Shown here piece after piece: positions 44,542 to 54,000 of a DNA stretch of 64,000 bases. Every line of letters begins with the position of its first letter. Within the stretch, counting starts at the first letter, position 1. The translations under genes were made by a program, and so were the position numbers. The DNA lies in NCBI GenBank assembly GCA_031553215.1, contig JAVBLW010000001.1, positions 1 through 64,000 of the forward strand, read 5' to 3'. This DNA is from JAVBLW01 sp031553215. Lineage in GTDB: Bacteria; Bacillota_I; Bacilli_A; Acholeplasmatales; Anaeroplasmataceae. Below the pieces are notes generated by a model. The model saw nothing but the letters and a program-made list of their open reading frames with translations, searched no databases and was not told where the DNA came from.

Positions 44542-45771
44542 TTAGTCTTTTATATACTTATCTCCATATTTTTCAATAACATAATCAAGGTCTTTATCTC
44601 CACGACCTGATAGATTTACCAAAATTGAACCAGTTTTCATTTCCTTTGCTCTTCTTATTGCATAAGCTACGGCATGAGCACTTTCTAAAGCAGGAATGAT
44701 TCCTTCTGTTCTTGATAGAGTGAAGAAGGCATCAATCGCTTCCTCATCAGTAACTGAATCATATTTTACACGACCCAAGCTGTTTAAAAACGCATGTTCA
44801 GGACCAACAGATGGATAATCTAAACCAGAAGCTACTGAATAAACTGCATCAGGTTCACCTTTTTCATCCTTTAACATTATTGAGTTAAACCCATGCATAA
44901 TTCCTTCACTACCATAAGTAATCGAAGCCGCATGTTGACCACGCTCTTTCCCAAGTCCCATTGGTTCAACACCAACAATTTCAACTGGATCATTTAAGAA
45001 TGGTACAAATGTCCCAATAGAGTTTGATCCTCCACCAACACAAGCACATACCACATCAGGAAATTCACCTGTCATTTCTTTAAATTGTTCACGAGCTTCT
45101 ATACCAACAACACTTTGGAAATCCCTAACCATTAATGGAAATGGATGAGGACCTACCGCACTACCAATACAATATATTGCATCTTTATAATCTTTTAAAT
45201 AGCTTTCAAAAGCTGAATCTACGGCTTCTTTTAAAGTTTGAGCTCCATGAGTAACTTCAACAATTTTAGCACCTAAAATTTTCATTCTTGCAACATTTGG
45301 AGCTTGTTTAGCTATATCAACTGACCCCATATGAACTTCACATTCAAGTCCAAAGAAAGCTGCAGCTGTCGCAATTGCAACACCATGTTGTCCAGCCCCT
45401 GTTTCAGCAATTAATTTCTTTTTGCCTAAATATTTTGCTAGTAATCCTTCACCCATACAGTGATTTAATTTATGTGCCCCTGTATGATTTAAATCTTCTC
45501 TTTTTAAGTATATTTGAACATTACCAATTGATTGCGATAGTCTTTCACAATGGTAAACTGGAGTTGGTCTTCCTTGAAATTCTTTTCTTATTCTTCTTAA
45601 TTCAGTAATAAATTTCGCAGATTTACAAATTGTTTGGTAAGCTTGATTTACTTCATCAAACGCCTTTTGTAATTCATCAGGAATATATGATCCACCATAA
45701 TTACCAAAATATCCATCTTGATCTGGGTATTGTTTAGTATATGTTTCAAAATCAACGTCTTTTATTTTCAT
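44542..45771 (-). CDS. trpB: Tryptophan synthase beta chain, solitary
   Basis: 409 residues. The PLP enzyme condenses indole with serine. PLP lysine 101 is in HTGAHKLNH (usually HTGAHKINN). Catalytic Glu 123 is in IAETGAGQHGVA. The phosphate site is CVGGGSNSIG (about 245) and the C-terminal SGRGDKD motif is intact. No trpA or other trp genes are nearby and no T-box precedes it. It could salvage free indole or work with an alpha subunit encoded elsewhere. Start with GAGGTGA; it has its own terminator. Confidence 0.92.
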   Translation of the reverse strand: MKIKDVDFETYTKQYPDQDGYFGNYGGSYIPDELQKAFDEVNQAYQTICKSAKFITELRRIRKEFQGRPTPVYHCERLSQSIGNVQIYLKREDLNHTGAHKLNHCMGEGLLAKYLGKKKLIAETGAGQHGVAIATAAAFFGLECEVHMGSVDIAKQAPNVARMKILGAKIVEVTHGAQTLKEAVDSAFESYLKDYKDAIYCIGSAVGPHPFPLMVRDFQSVVGIEAREQFKEMTGEFPDVVCACVGGGSNSIGTFVPFLNDPVEIVGVEPMGLGKERGQHAASITYGSEGIMHGFNSIMLKDEKGEPDAVYSVASGLDYPSVGPEHAFLNSLGRVKYDSVTDEEAIDAFFTLSRTEGIIPALESAHAVAYAIRRAKEMKTGSILVNLSGRGDKDLDYVIEKYGDKYIKD

Positions 45772-45838
45772 AATTTCACCTCAATAACAATATTTTAATT
45801 TTACCATAAATAGAGCTTATTTCAAAATAAAAATAAAG

Positions 45839-46834
45839 TTATTCAGAAATTTTTATTTTAATTTTTAAATCTTCATATGAATAATTCTTCTTATATCTAT
45901 AATTAATGTCTTTAATATTTAAAATATCTATATTATTATCGTAAAAATAGTCTAATGTTTCTTTCAATTTTTTTTCTATATATTCTTTCACTTCGTTCAT
46001 TGTAGAATCATTAGTCTTCTTATACTCGGTTTTCACAGTCATAGTAAATTTTCTCATAACGCTTAGGTCATTCTTATAATTAACAATAATACATTTTGTG
46101 TTATCATCATCAATTCTTTTAGACTTTATATTACCTAAGAATACAAATCCTGGCATTTCATCTAAAGTATATATTTCTCCAGTCCCATACATATACACCT
46201 TATCTAATATAACACTTTTAGATAATTTATCATCAATAGTCCAGGACTCAGTTGTCCTCATCATTGGAATTCTTTGAATATAACTACCAGCATAAAAATT
46301 TCTTACAAATTCAGTGTAATGGATTGGTCTTGTAATCAAATATAAATGGCTACTTCCATCCGGACTATTAAATGCATATTCCGTTGTAGTACTACTATCA
46401 GGATTTTTTATCCCATAAACAGTAGATATATCTTCATCAGTTGCAAAAATATAAAAATTATAATCAAAACGAATATCATTTTTGATAAACAGAAAATAAT
46501 CTTCTAATAAATCTTCCTTAAAGAAATTAACATCAAAAATTACACTTTCAACATGCCTAAAATTACAATTAACATCTAATGTATCTTCAATCATTTGAAA
46601 TACTTTTGATAAATTTTCTCCTTTAAATGATGCAGTTTGTGTAACTGGTTTATTATCACTTTGTTTTCCAAACAGCGCGGAGTCATTTGCATAAAATGTT
46701 GCATTATATTCACCATCTTCATAAGATAAATAATAACTTGCTATATAGATTTCCTCTAAAATGTTTATGTAATAGCTACCCTTGGTAAGAAACATAAATA
46801 CTATTATAAATAATAGAAGTGCACTTTTTTTCAT
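45839..46834 (-). CDS. GerAC-type germinant receptor subunit without lipobox cysteine
   Basis: 331 residues. Ger(x)C proteins are normally lipoproteins on the outer face of the spore inner membrane. Here residues 5-20 form a hydrophobic N-terminal segment (ALLLFIIVFMFLTKGSYY), but no cysteine follows, so lipid attachment is not expected. C-terminal domain features fit the family: YGTGEIYTLDEMPGFVFL and VKEYIEKKLKETLDYFYDNNIDIL, the usual helix before the last strand. It overlaps gerA by four nt (ATGA) and is the last gene of the operon. Assignment rests mainly on context plus these segments. Confidence 0.75.
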   Translation of the reverse strand: MKKSALLLFIIVFMFLTKGSYYINILEEIYIASYYLSYEDGEYNATFYANDSALFGKQSDNKPVTQTASFKGENLSKVFQMIEDTLDVNCNFRHVESVIFDVNFFKEDLLEDYFLFIKNDIRFDYNFYIFATDEDISTVYGIKNPDSSTTTEYAFNSPDGSSHLYLITRPIHYTEFVRNFYAGSYIQRIPMMRTTESWTIDDKLSKSVILDKVYMYGTGEIYTLDEMPGFVFLGNIKSKRIDDDNTKCIIVNYKNDLSVMRKFTMTVKTEYKKTNDSTMNEVKEYIEKKLKETLDYFYDNNIDILNIKDINYRYKKNYSYEDLKIKIKISE

Positions 46835-48267
46835 TTACTTTCCTTTCTAGTATCATCAGTAACATTTAAAGCTTTTGAACGCTTTGAAATTTTATTATCT
46901 GATGGACTAATAAAATACTCTTTAATTTCTTTAAAATTAATTGGCATAAATGGATAAAAGAATGGAACATCACACGTTTCCTCAGTATACATCATATATA
47001 AAATAGCAATCAAACCTATCGTAAAGCCAAACATACCATAAAATATGGACATTACTACCATAAATATTCTAACTACACTAATTGACATACTCAGTGTGAC
47101 ATTAGAGGAAACAATAAAAGTAGCTAAGAAGGCTATCGCCGTTAAAGTTAAGATGAGCACTCCCGTTAACCCAGCCTCAATCGCATTTTGACCGATTAGA
47201 ACCCCACCAATTAATACAATCATACTAGACATTGTAATTTTTGCGGATCGGTAAATAATATAATAATATACTTCAAATACCAATAATACGAAAAATATTT
47301 CATAATACAAGGGGAATATTACTCCCTTTTGTGATATCTTAAAGGTCGAAAGTATAGATAACGATAAAGAATCACTTTGATAAGTCAAAAACGAACATAA
47401 TAATGATAAAAATAAAGTTGAGGCAATTAATGAGAATAATATAAATATTCTTTCTAGTACTGCAAATCCCTTTATATTAACAGAATCAATTCTAAGTTTC
47501 GTATAAAATGAAAAGGTCGTTGGCATTACCATAACACTTGGAATCCTATCTATTAAAATAATAAATTGTCCTTCTAATAAATGATATGCGGCTAAATCAG
47601 GTGAACCAACATACATAAAAACAGGTAATTTTTTATCCTTTTGAAAGGAATTAGATATATCCTCATGTTGTAATACGGCATCAATTTTAATATTTTCTAA
47701 TTCTTTTATTATAGATTGCTTAATCTCTTCATTATGAATATCTTTTATCGATAGTAATCCAACCCTAGTCTTACTTCTTTCACCAATATAGTATTCATCA
47801 ATAACTAAATTACTGCTCTTCATCCTTGTTCTTAAAAGCATTATATTATCTTTATAATTTTCAACAAATCCATCCTTAGAACGATATGAACTACTTGGCT
47901 CACTAGTCGATTCTTCAGTATGTCTCGACTGCACTTTAGATAAATCAAAGTAATAAAAGATTTCTTCCTTCTTAGAATAAACTACTAATAATCCACTAAA
48001 TAATGCTTGAAGAATTTCATCTATTATTTTATCTGGATTTACAGGAACGTATTTTTTACATACTCCTAATATTATTTGATCTAAAGTCTTATTTCTATCT
48101 GCCCTAATGTTTTCTATATAATCCTTATTAAAGGTTGCAATATCGCACCCCTGTTCCTGATAAATTAAAGTTAGTTCCAATTCTTCATCAGTAACAATTA
48201 TTACGTCTTTTTGACTCTTTAAATATCCAGTTATTTTCTCATATGTTTTTTTATAAGATATTTTCAA
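46831..48267 (-). CDS. GerAA-type germinant receptor subunit
   Basis: 478 residues. The start is a TTG at 48267 because AAAAGGA is seven to eight nt upstream; the ATG at 48276 directly abuts that Shine-Dalgarno sequence. The N-terminal cytoplasmic domain carries the hallmark EPSSSYRSKDGFVENYKDNI, followed by LLRTRMKSSNLVIDEYYIGERSKTRV (short: IGERSKTRV) and GQFIILIDRIPSVMVMPTTF. Four to six transmembrane helices follow (about 270-425) with a basic cytoplasmic tail. Together with the B and C subunits it forms a receptor for amino acids, sugars or nucleosides in dormant spores. Confidence 0.9.
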   Translation of the reverse strand: MKISYKKTYEKITGYLKSQKDVIIVTDEELELTLIYQEQGCDIATFNKDYIENIRADRNKTLDQIILGVCKKYVPVNPDKIIDEILQALFSGLLVVYSKKEEIFYYFDLSKVQSRHTEESTSEPSSSYRSKDGFVENYKDNIMLLRTRMKSSNLVIDEYYIGERSKTRVGLLSIKDIHNEEIKQSIIKELENIKIDAVLQHEDISNSFQKDKKLPVFMYVGSPDLAAYHLLEGQFIILIDRIPSVMVMPTTFSFYTKLRIDSVNIKGFAVLERIFILFSLIASTLFLSLLCSFLTYQSDSLSLSILSTFKISQKGVIFPLYYEIFFVLLVFEVYYYIIYRSAKITMSSMIVLIGGVLIGQNAIEAGLTGVLILTLTAIAFLATFIVSSNVTLSMSISVVRIFMVVMSIFYGMFGFTIGLIAILYMMYTEETCDVPFFYPFMPINFKEIKEYFISPSDNKISKRSKALNVTDDTRKESK

Positions 48268-49285
48268 TGCTATCATCCTTTTTTAATAAAATATAGTTAT
48301 AAAAAATTAATAATAAACCAATTAATATCATCATTATATATCTTAAATTATCTATGACTAAATTCATGTGTTTAGTGAAGTAAAGTGACATTATTAATAA
48401 TACCCCCATTAAATAAAAACGTTTATTTCCCTCTAAATTAAATATTTTTCTAAAAAAATCTATATTAATACTAACTGATGTAATAGTTGCAAATGTTATC
48501 ATAAATACATATACGAATTCAAAGTTTCCAATATATTTTAGATCCGATTCAATATTTAATACATTAAATCCAAAGAATTCCGTATCTGCAATATAATACT
48601 TACCTAATACTGTTACTATTAATACAGAAACTATTGAATTAATTAATACCATAAAAATATTGCCAAATATAAAAAATTTTTTCTTAAATGGCTTTTCTAC
48701 CTCTTGATTCAATAAAAGAAACGTATAATTGTTCAAAATAACATAGAGCATAAAAAAGGTTACTTTAAACATCTTAAAATTTAGATCTATCGGAAATAAT
48801 TCTTTGAGATCTCTAATTTGATTATTAAAAAATAATGCGTAAATTAGTAATGGTGCTATAAAAATAATAGGCCAAGAGATCATATTTATTATTCCTGTTG
48901 TACCTAATTTAGATATAAAAAAAGCAATCATTAGAATTGGTATCATAAAAGAGATTATTTTTGTATTCATAAAATAGTTTTTACATAAAATCCTTGAGCC
49001 TATCAATAGGATAATTAACATATTTATGAAGAAATATGCACCCATTATATATTTCATTATTTTTGAATTCTTTATTTTCTTTAAAATATTAGAATTCATC
49101 TTCTTCATACTTAACAAAGTACCAAATGTAATTGAAGGTATTATTGTAAAAAGAAAGCCTATCCAATAATTTTGCTCAAAAGATTTGAAGAATGTAGGAA
49201 TAATAAAATAATTAGTCATTACATAATTGTAAACATGAATATATATATACAAGCTAAATTTATTTAGTGTTCTACTCTTTTTCAC
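48251..49285 (-). CDS. GerAB-type germinant receptor subunit (spore permease family)
   Basis: 344 residues starting at GTG 49285 (MKKSRTLNKF), which has GGGTGA upstream; the frame extends to 49312 without a better start. About ten transmembrane helices, as in the APC-superfamily spore permeases that bind the germinant. Sequence is diverged: no strong motif is visible, and identity rests on topology and position directly before the GerAA gene. Its end overlaps the GerAA gene by 17 nt. First gene of a B-A-C operon; B-first order differs from the common A-B-C order. Confidence 0.72.
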   Translation of the reverse strand: MKKSRTLNKFSLYIYIHVYNYVMTNYFIIPTFFKSFEQNYWIGFLFTIIPSITFGTLLSMKKMNSNILKKIKNSKIMKYIMGAYFFINMLIILLIGSRILCKNYFMNTKIISFMIPILMIAFFISKLGTTGIINMISWPIIFIAPLLIYALFFNNQIRDLKELFPIDLNFKMFKVTFFMLYVILNNYTFLLLNQEVEKPFKKKFFIFGNIFMVLINSIVSVLIVTVLGKYYIADTEFFGFNVLNIESDLKYIGNFEFVYVFMITFATITSVSINIDFFRKIFNLEGNKRFYLMGVLLIMSLYFTKHMNLVIDNLRYIMMILIGLLLIFYNYILLKKDDSIENIL

Positions 49286-49329
49286 ATATATCACCCAATT
49301 GTATTTTACCAATATATAGAAATTTTATA

Positions 49330-49354
49330 CAAAAAAGGACCACGCTGTGATCCT
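49330..49354 (-). terminator. Terminator of the DUF1295 gene
   Basis: On the minus strand AGGATCA-CAGCG-TGGTCCT followed by TTTTTTGT; it separates this gene from the downstream germination operon. Confidence 0.7.
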
Positions 49355-50226
49355 TATATTTTTCTTCTTATTGGTAGAAGCATTCTTGTCTCATCTTTAT
49401 ATAGAGAAAATCCTTCTTTATAACTCTTCATATTATTTTCGGCCATAGGTATACTTATAAATACAAACATCAAATGATTTGCTAGTGCTCCTATTCCTAA
49501 GTACCAAAAACTTTGAAAATTTAGAACACAGATTAAATAGATTCCCCACCACATTAAGATTTCTCCTAAATAATTAGGATGACGTGAATTTTTCCACATT
49601 CCATCTCTATTAAAAGTAGTTCTATCTATTCTATTCTTTTTATATCTATGCATTTGTCTATCTGCAACAAATTCGAATGCAATTGCAATAATTGTAATTA
49701 CAAAACCTACAAGAGATATCAAATTATTAGAACCACCATTTTCAATAAATTTAATGGCTGGCATTATGCATAAAAATACAATAACGGTTGGAAACATCAT
49801 AATTCCCATTAAACAAACAAATGGATAAAATACTCCGCTTTTTTCTTTCAACATATTATATCGCCAATCTTGATGGTTCAAATTATCAAAAGTTTTTATC
49901 CAGTTTATCGTCAATCTAAAAGACCATACTGTTATTGCAATTAATAATAAGATATTTCCTAAGTTATATTCTCCACTTTTTACTAATAAAGCTAGTAATA
50001 TAACAAACGGTTGAACACTCCAATAAGGATCATATATTGTTGCATTATTAAATATAAGATTAATTAGAAATATTACTATTGTAGCAGCTACATCACTTAT
50101 TAAAATGTTTAACCATAAACTATAATCTAGTTTAGTGTAAACATAAAAACCTACTATACCCGCAACAACATATGATAGCAATATTATTACTAATCCAATA
50201 CTTTTACTTTCTTTTATTTTTCTCAT
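49354..50226 (-). CDS. DUF1295 (steroid 5-alpha-reductase-like) membrane protein
   Basis: 290 residues with about seven transmembrane helices. The C-terminal part has the family pattern NRDGMWKNSRHPNYLGEILMWWG (short: SRHPNYLGEILMWWG), shared with isoprenylcysteine methyltransferases and steroid reductases that bind a nucleotide cofactor. HRYKKNRIDRTTFNRDG precedes it. Function in bacteria is unknown; reduction of a lipid is a guess. Start with GGAGTGA. Confidence 0.8.
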   Translation of the reverse strand: MRKIKESKSIGLVIILLSYVVAGIVGFYVYTKLDYSLWLNILISDVAATIVIFLINLIFNNATIYDPYWSVQPFVILLALLVKSGEYNLGNILLLIAITVWSFRLTINWIKTFDNLNHQDWRYNMLKEKSGVFYPFVCLMGIMMFPTVIVFLCIMPAIKFIENGGSNNLISLVGFVITIIAIAFEFVADRQMHRYKKNRIDRTTFNRDGMWKNSRHPNYLGEILMWWGIYLICVLNFQSFWYLGIGALANHLMFVFISIPMAENNMKSYKEGFSLYKDETRMLLPIRRKI

Positions 50227-50335
50227 ATTATCACTCCACTTTGTTATTATAACAAATTTTTGATTTTATTTTTACAAAATCTTTTATTTAAAAGAAAAAT
50301 GTGATAAAATAGGAGCCGTTTGTCGAGGTTGTTGT

Positions 50336-51559
50336 ATGAAAAAACTAATTAAAGATTTAAGTAAAATAATTCTTACCGGAATTCTTGTTGGAATCATAAT
50401 AGGAATATATCAATTATTAGTTCTAAAGATTTCAAATTCTGGAATATATGTATATGAAATGAGAACAACAATTTCCATTATTTTTATAGTTATCTTTACT
50501 TTTTCTTTCTGTCTATTATCTAACTATTGCATAAATAAAATTCCCGATATATCAGGAAGTGGAATTCCACAAACGGAAAATTATTTACATAAAAATCAAG
50601 ATCTAACTTGGTACAAAGTATTACCAGGAATATTCTTTAACAGTCTATTTTCTTTCTTCACTGGATTATCTTTAGGAAGTGAGGGTCCTTCAGTTTCATT
50701 AGGAGCCAATACTGGTATAATGGTAAATTCCTTATATAAAGAAAAAGATGATTTAGATAATGTTAGAATAGCTGCTGGAAGTGGATTTGGATGCGCATTT
50801 TTATCACCATTGTCTGGGGTTATATATACTTTTGAAAAAACACACCCTAAACTAAGTCTTATTTTCTTATTAAAAACTATTGTAGTAGTAGTAATTGCTT
50901 ACTTTACAAGTTCACTTATTAATCATCATAAATTGATTAATTTTGAGATTAGTAGAGCATTAAACTTTAAATTATATTATATATTATTTTTTATATATTT
51001 ACTAAATCTTATTACCTCAATTGCCTTCAAAAAATTATTTATGTCATTAAAGGATTTTTTTAAAAAGCATTCAAGTAATTTTTTAGTAAAATATCGTTTC
51101 TTTATAATTGTCTTTATTACCATACTTATTGGTATATTTGCTACAAATTATATCGGTAGCGGAAGCCAAATTCTTGAAAGCATTAATGAATATAAACTTT
51201 TAAAAACTATAATCCTATTAATATTATTTAAACTTATATTTACAATTATCTCTGGAAATTCAAAGGCTACCGGAGGATTATTAATTCCAATTTTTACTAT
51301 TGGTGCACTAAATGGATTATTTATACATAGTATATTTAATGTTAATTCAGTTCATTTGAATTTAATCATCTTTATTAGCACACTTTCGATGTTTTCATTT
51401 ACTACTCATTCTCCATTAAGTGCTCTTGCTTTAGGTATAAGCCATACAAGTTTTAAATATATTTTTATTCCTCTTTTACTAATTTTAATTATGGGAACTT
51501 ACACCATAAAGAGAATTAAAGATAAAGATATCTATTCCCTTTTAATTGAAAGACTTTAA
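50336..51559 (+). CDS. ClC-family chloride channel or H+/Cl- exchanger
   Basis: 407 residues, about 10-12 membrane helices. Selectivity motifs: GSGIP (74-78), GSEGPS (114-119, usual GREGP) and GGLLIP (GGxFxP-like). The gating glutamate is Glu 116. An acidic residue at the internal proton-transfer position is present as Glu 167 in YTFEKTH, which favours the exchanger type. No CBS domains. It lies between convergent or divergent neighbours and is likely monocistronic. GAGG lies about nine nt before the ATG. Confidence 0.9.
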   Translation: MKKLIKDLSKIILTGILVGIIIGIYQLLVLKISNSGIYVYEMRTTISIIFIVIFTFSFCLLSNYCINKIPDISGSGIPQTENYLHKNQDLTWYKVLPGIFFNSLFSFFTGLSLGSEGPSVSLGANTGIMVNSLYKEKDDLDNVRIAAGSGFGCAFLSPLSGVIYTFEKTHPKLSLIFLLKTIVVVVIAYFTSSLINHHKLINFEISRALNFKLYYILFFIYLLNLITSIAFKKLFMSLKDFFKKHSSNFLVKYRFFIIVFITILIGIFATNYIGSGSQILESINEYKLLKTIILLILFKLIFTIISGNSKATGGLLIPIFTIGALNGLFIHSIFNVNSVHLNLIIFISTLSMFSFTTHSPLSALALGISHTSFKYIFIPLLLILIMGTYTIKRIKDKDIYSLLIERL

Positions 51560-51572
51560 GTCTTTTTTTTAT
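51549..51572 (+). terminator. Terminator of the ClC gene
   Basis: AAAGACTT-T-AAGTCTTTTTTTT, overlapping the stop codon and the end of the convergent glmS gene. Confidence 0.7.
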
Positions 51573-53356
51573 TCAACAGTGACAGATTTAGCAAGATTTT
51601 TAGGTTTATCTATATCATTTCCCTTATATAGCGAAACATAATATGCTAATAACTGACATACAACAGATGTAACAAGTGGAGATAAATCACCATCTACGTT
51701 AGATAATACCATGTCATCTTCTTCATTAGCAAATTCTTCTAACACAATTGTAATTCCTATTGCTTTACGACTTGTAGTCTCAATTAAATTTGATCTAGTT
51801 ATTAATTCTGTTTCTTTATTTGTAATAATTGCTACGACGGGAACATCTTCATTAACTAAAGCTATACTACCATGTTTTAATTCTCCTGAAGCATATCCCT
51901 CTGCATGAATATAAGATATCTCTTTTAATTTTAAAGCAGCTTCTAAAGACACATAGTAATCTAGTCCTCTACCAATGTAAAATACTGTTTCTGAATCAAT
52001 CATTTTCCTACTTATATCTCTTATATACTCTCTATTACCTAGCACATCCTCAATAGCCATAGCAACTATATTTAGTTTTTTCTTTACACATTTAATATCC
52101 GTTTTTGCAATACTACTGGCTAATATATACATAAGAGTCACTTGCGCTAAATAAGCTTTTGTAGAAGCAACAGCAATTTCTTTACCGGCATATAAATTCA
52201 AATTATAATCGCTCAGTCTAATCATAGTAGAATCTATGTTATTTGTAATTGCTAAAGTTTTTATTTTTTTGTCTTTTATATTTTTCAGAACTTTAATACA
52301 ATCTGCGGTTTCCCCTGATTGGGAAATAAATATGAAAAATGGTTTTTTTGATAATTTAGGCAATAAATATGCAGCTTCACTAGCAATACATAATTCAATT
52401 GATATATTCAATATTTTTTCAAAATAATACTTCGCAATATATCCAGCATATAAACTACTACCACATGCCACAATATATAATTTATCGGCCTTTTTTATTT
52501 CCTTTATTAAATTCTTATCAATCTCATATTTTTCATTATCTGTATAATTATATATTAGTTTTCTAATTACAGTAGGTTGTTCATTTATTTCCTTAAGCAT
52601 AAAGTGCTCATAATTTCCTTTTTCAATTTCCTCACAACTTATTTGTAACTGAACCATTTTACTTGATAATTCTTTTCCATAAAAATCCTTCAATATAATT
52701 TTATCATCCATTACTATACCAAAAGTCATATCCTCTAAATACATATATTTATCAGTATAACCAACCAGTGCTACAATATCTGAAGCTATTATTATTTCGT
52801 CATCTTTTTGACCTATTAAAAGCGGAGCCTTATTTTTTATAAAATATAATTTATTTAAATCCATTTTATCTAATACCAATAGTGCGTATGATCCTTTTAA
52901 ATGAGCTGTTGCTGCTAAAATCGCTTCATCCATAGGCATTATCTTACTATATAATTCAATTAAATTCGCTACTACTTCTGTATCTGTCTCACTAACAAAG
53001 TTATATCCTTTTAGCTTTTCTTTTTTTATTTGATTATAATTTTCAATAACACCATTATGAACTACCACAACTCTACCACTGTTTGACATATGGGGATGAG
53101 AATTTACTTTATTTGGTTCTCCGTGAGTAGCCCATCTTGTATGTCCTATTGCAAAATGTGATTTTATATTTTTATCTATTTGTATTTCTAAATCTAAAAT
53201 TCTACCTTTATCCTTAAAAATTTCTATCTCAGTTTTATCCTCATTTACTAATGCTACCCCCACTGAATCATAACCTCTATATTCCAATTTTTTTAATCCA
53301 TTAATGATAACATGATTTGCAGGTTTAGAACCAATATAACCAACTATTCCACACAA
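51569..53356 (-). CDS. glmS: Glutamine-fructose-6-phosphate aminotransferase
   Basis: 595 residues. The start is set at a TTG (53356) so that the protein begins Met-Cys-Gly-Ile: the cysteine is the glutaminase nucleophile and must become residue 1. A GTG nine nt further out would leave it internal. Makes glucosamine-6-phosphate for cell wall synthesis. Glutaminase domain: CGIVGYIG, GHTRWATHGEPN, VVHNGVIENY, SETDTEVV. Two SIS domains follow (ISQSGETADCI at about 350; GRGLDYYVSLEAALKLKEIS at about 460), ending KSVTVE. No glmS ribozyme is found upstream. Confidence 0.96.
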   Translation of the reverse strand: MCGIVGYIGSKPANHVIINGLKKLEYRGYDSVGVALVNEDKTEIEIFKDKGRILDLEIQIDKNIKSHFAIGHTRWATHGEPNKVNSHPHMSNSGRVVVVHNGVIENYNQIKKEKLKGYNFVSETDTEVVANLIELYSKIMPMDEAILAATAHLKGSYALLVLDKMDLNKLYFIKNKAPLLIGQKDDEIIIASDIVALVGYTDKYMYLEDMTFGIVMDDKIILKDFYGKELSSKMVQLQISCEEIEKGNYEHFMLKEINEQPTVIRKLIYNYTDNEKYEIDKNLIKEIKKADKLYIVACGSSLYAGYIAKYYFEKILNISIELCIASEAAYLLPKLSKKPFFIFISQSGETADCIKVLKNIKDKKIKTLAITNNIDSTMIRLSDYNLNLYAGKEIAVASTKAYLAQVTLMYILASSIAKTDIKCVKKKLNIVAMAIEDVLGNREYIRDISRKMIDSETVFYIGRGLDYYVSLEAALKLKEISYIHAEGYASGELKHGSIALVNEDVPVVAIITNKETELITRSNLIETTSRKAIGITIVLEEFANEEDDMVLSNVDGDLSPLVTSVVCQLLAYYVSLYKGNDIDKPKNLAKSVTVE

Positions 53357-53423
53357 AAAAATCACTCTTTCTTTTAAATTATCGCTATATTACTATATGC
53401 ATTTAAATTAAAATAGTGAAACA

Positions 53424-53451
53424 TAAGAAACCCCCTCATAAAATGGGGGGG
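53424..53451 (-). terminator. Terminator of the 176-residue membrane protein gene
   Basis: On the minus strand CCCCCC-ATTTTATGA-GGGGG followed by TTTCTTATG; the strongest GC stem in the window. Confidence 0.8.
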
Positions 53452-53454
53452 AAA

Positions 53455-53985
53455 TTACTTTATATTTTTTTCAGCATAATAGATGCTTAACAAATGATGT
53501 TTTTTAAATGTTCGAGTAGGATTATTTATGAAAAATGAATTGGCAAATTCCCATATCAAGAACCATCCAATTACCATATATACTTCCGTAAATATTTTTT
53601 CACTGCTTGTATGATAAGAAAGAAAAATAAATAATGCTCCTAATAAAATGAATATTAAATTCTTTACTAATGTAAATCGTTGCATTTTTGCCAAAACAGC
53701 TATCTTATTTTCAATAAATTGATCAATGCTTCGTGTTAGCTCTTCTTTTTCTGCTTCAGTAGGTGTATTCTTAATAATTATATTAAATTCATCAATATAA
53801 ACCTTTTGGTCCAATAAATAATCTTTAAATGCACCATCTAATTCATGATTACTAGGACCAGAGAATACAGAATATGCATCATCGATACTTTCTAAATAAA
53901 TATCTAAAACCTTAGATTCTATCTTACGATTTTGGAGTTTCCTAGGATCTAGCTTAATTCTTTGCTTAAGTTCTCTTCTATTCAT
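53455..53985 (-). CDS. Hypothetical protein with two transmembrane helices
   Basis: 176 residues, family not recognised. Residues 1-105 are hydrophilic and helical, with a short central acidic stretch. Two hydrophobic helices follow (about 108-125 and 135-152, LIFILLGALFIFLSYH and VYMVIGWFLIWEFANSFF), with a basic C-terminal tail. Strong Shine-Dalgarno TGGAGGT. It directly follows the YwaF-like gene (15-nt gap), so the two are probably one operon, closed by a strong terminator. Confidence 0.75.
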   Translation of the reverse strand: MNRRELKQRIKLDPRKLQNRKIESKVLDIYLESIDDAYSVFSGPSNHELDGAFKDYLLDQKVYIDEFNIIIKNTPTEAEKEELTRSIDQFIENKIAVLAKMQRFTLVKNLIFILLGALFIFLSYHTSSEKIFTEVYMVIGWFLIWEFANSFFINNPTRTFKKHHLLSIYYAEKNIK

Positions 53986-54000
53986 AATTATACCTCCATT

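Noticed and set aside
53357..53454. glmS ribozyme upstream of glmS
   Set aside because: The region is too short and shows no ribozyme core; it is filled by a terminator and a promoter-like stretch.
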